Below, one piece after another: positions 5,601 through 6,152 of a stretch of DNA of 6,152 nucleotides (position 1 is its first letter; each line of letters begins with the position of its first letter). The notes below the pieces were generated by a model. It ran no database searches. It saw nothing but the letters and a program-made list of their open reading frames with translations, and was not told the DNA's origin. Source of the DNA: an uncultured Bacilli bacterium (GTDB lineage: Bacteria; Bacillota_I; Bacilli_A; ML615J-28; CAG-698); the NCBI GenBank assembly GCA_947627395.1, contig CANQVW010000096.1, positions 1-6,152 of the forward strand, read 5' to 3'. The position numbers and the translations under genes are program-made.

Positions 5601-6152
5601 TTATAGATTAAACAAGAACATCCTTAATACTTCATTATAATCATTTGTGTGGAATAAAATACGATCACTACCTAGTAGGGTACAACCTGGATAAAAAGAA
5701 GCATGATATGCATCAGTTGGTTTTCTATATTGTATTTCAACATCAAATGATTTAGGAAGACGAATGATGTTTTTCTTTAAATCTTTTTTCAAAGCTTTTG
5801 TTACAGTATCTTCAATTTGCTGATTGGTCACTTCAGGATGAAAAGAAACAACTGCGCCATGAACTCCTTTTTTGGTTGCAACTGTTTCCACATTCTCATT
5901 TGCTTCCTTCACAAGTTCTGTTAATTTTTCATCACCGCTTAAAAAAGCAACAGGAACATGAAGAGTGGATGCGTACATTGCGTTAATCATAAATTCACTG
6001 GCAATCACATCATTAATTTTCACATGGTGAATTCTTAAGTTCATTGTATGGGATAAAGGATTTCCATCAGAACGAGAAGGACTATGATATCCAATAAACA
6101 TAACAGCATCAAAAGAAGAATCTAAGCCCCCCATCATAGAACAAGGACCCCC
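5601..6152 (-). CDS. M55-family D-aminopeptidase (DppA-like), C-terminal part; 5' end outside window
   Basis: The open frame runs without a stop to the window edge, giving 183 residues read from base 6152. The reading GGPCSMMGGLD before FDAVMFIGYH matches the interior of DppA proteins, so the ATG at 6137 is not the start and about 80-90 N-terminal residues are missing. DppA of Bacillus is a zinc-dependent D-aminopeptidase that releases D-amino acids from short peptides. Matching residues here are the His of IGYH (metal ligand His104 of DppA), the His of LSHT (catalytic His115) and the Glu of ASEF (Glu133, 18 residues after that His, as in DppA). SGDEKL and TKKGVHGAVVSFHP are further family segments. 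The remaining ligands, Asp8, Glu10 and His60, would lie in the missing part. The gene ends at the shared terminator. Confidence 0.88.
   Translation of the reverse strand, partial: GGPCSMMGGLDSSFDAVMFIGYHSPSRSDGNPLSHTMNLRIHHVKINDVIASEFMINAMYASTLHVPVAFLSGDEKLTELVKEANENVETVATKKGVHGAVVSFHPEVTNQQIEDTVTKALKKDLKKNIIRLPKSFDVEIQYRKPTDAYHASFYPGCTLLGSDRILFHTNDYNEVLRMFLFNL

Noticed and set aside
5798..5986. Plus-strand open frame of 62 codons
   Set aside because: It is antisense to the conserved DppA-like gene and is best explained as a shadow frame.
6135..6137. ATG at 6137 as the start of the DppA-like gene
   Set aside because: The frame stays open to the window edge and the preceding residues GGPCS fit the family's interior, so the gene is truncated by the window.

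Overview
The window is AT-rich DNA from a low-GC Gram-positive bacterium (Bacillota). Supporting signs are strong AGGAG-type ribosome binding sites, T-rich intrinsic terminators, a tRNA gene with an encoded CCA end, and genes for MurA, an aspartase-like lyase and an M55 (DppA-type) aminopeptidase. Something near the Erysipelotrichia is possible, but the sequence alone does not fix the lineage. TGA is not needed as a sense codon in any gene. All the protein families recognised are housekeeping or metabolic. I see no phage, transposon, CRISPR or defence genes.

Layout: (1) Bases 1-66 are the 3' part of a tRNA-Gln(UUG), followed by a terminator. (2) A two-gene plus-strand operon (216-1933) has its own promoter. 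It encodes a tandem-domain GNAT acetyltransferase and a cytoplasmic glycerophosphodiester phosphodiesterase, and ends in a strong hairpin terminator. (3) A plus-strand gene (2051-2827) encodes a protein that resembles a phosphotransacetylase/phosphotransbutyrylase fold with its catalytic motifs lost. It converges on, and overlaps by 39 bp, a minus-strand MurA gene (2789-4030). (4) A 156-bp divergent spacer (4031-4186) is rich in TTCAT/ATGAA repeats and palindromes. It separates murA from a plus-strand aspartase/fumarase-superfamily gene (4187-5557). (5) A bidirectional terminator separates that gene from the C-terminal part of a minus-strand M55 D-aminopeptidase gene that runs off the right edge.

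The genes form separate transcription units, not one pathway. Loose links can be drawn: MurA makes the first committed peptidoglycan precursor, DppA-type enzymes cleave D-amino-acid peptides, GDPD salvages glycerol phosphate, and aspartase yields fumarate and ammonia. The points most worth a second look are the aspartase-like enzyme with an altered catalytic-loop signature, the apparently catalytically dead Pta/Ptb-like protein, the interlocked 3' ends in which each gene carries the other's terminator, and the repeat cluster in the divergent promoter region. I did not find a clearly new multi-gene system.
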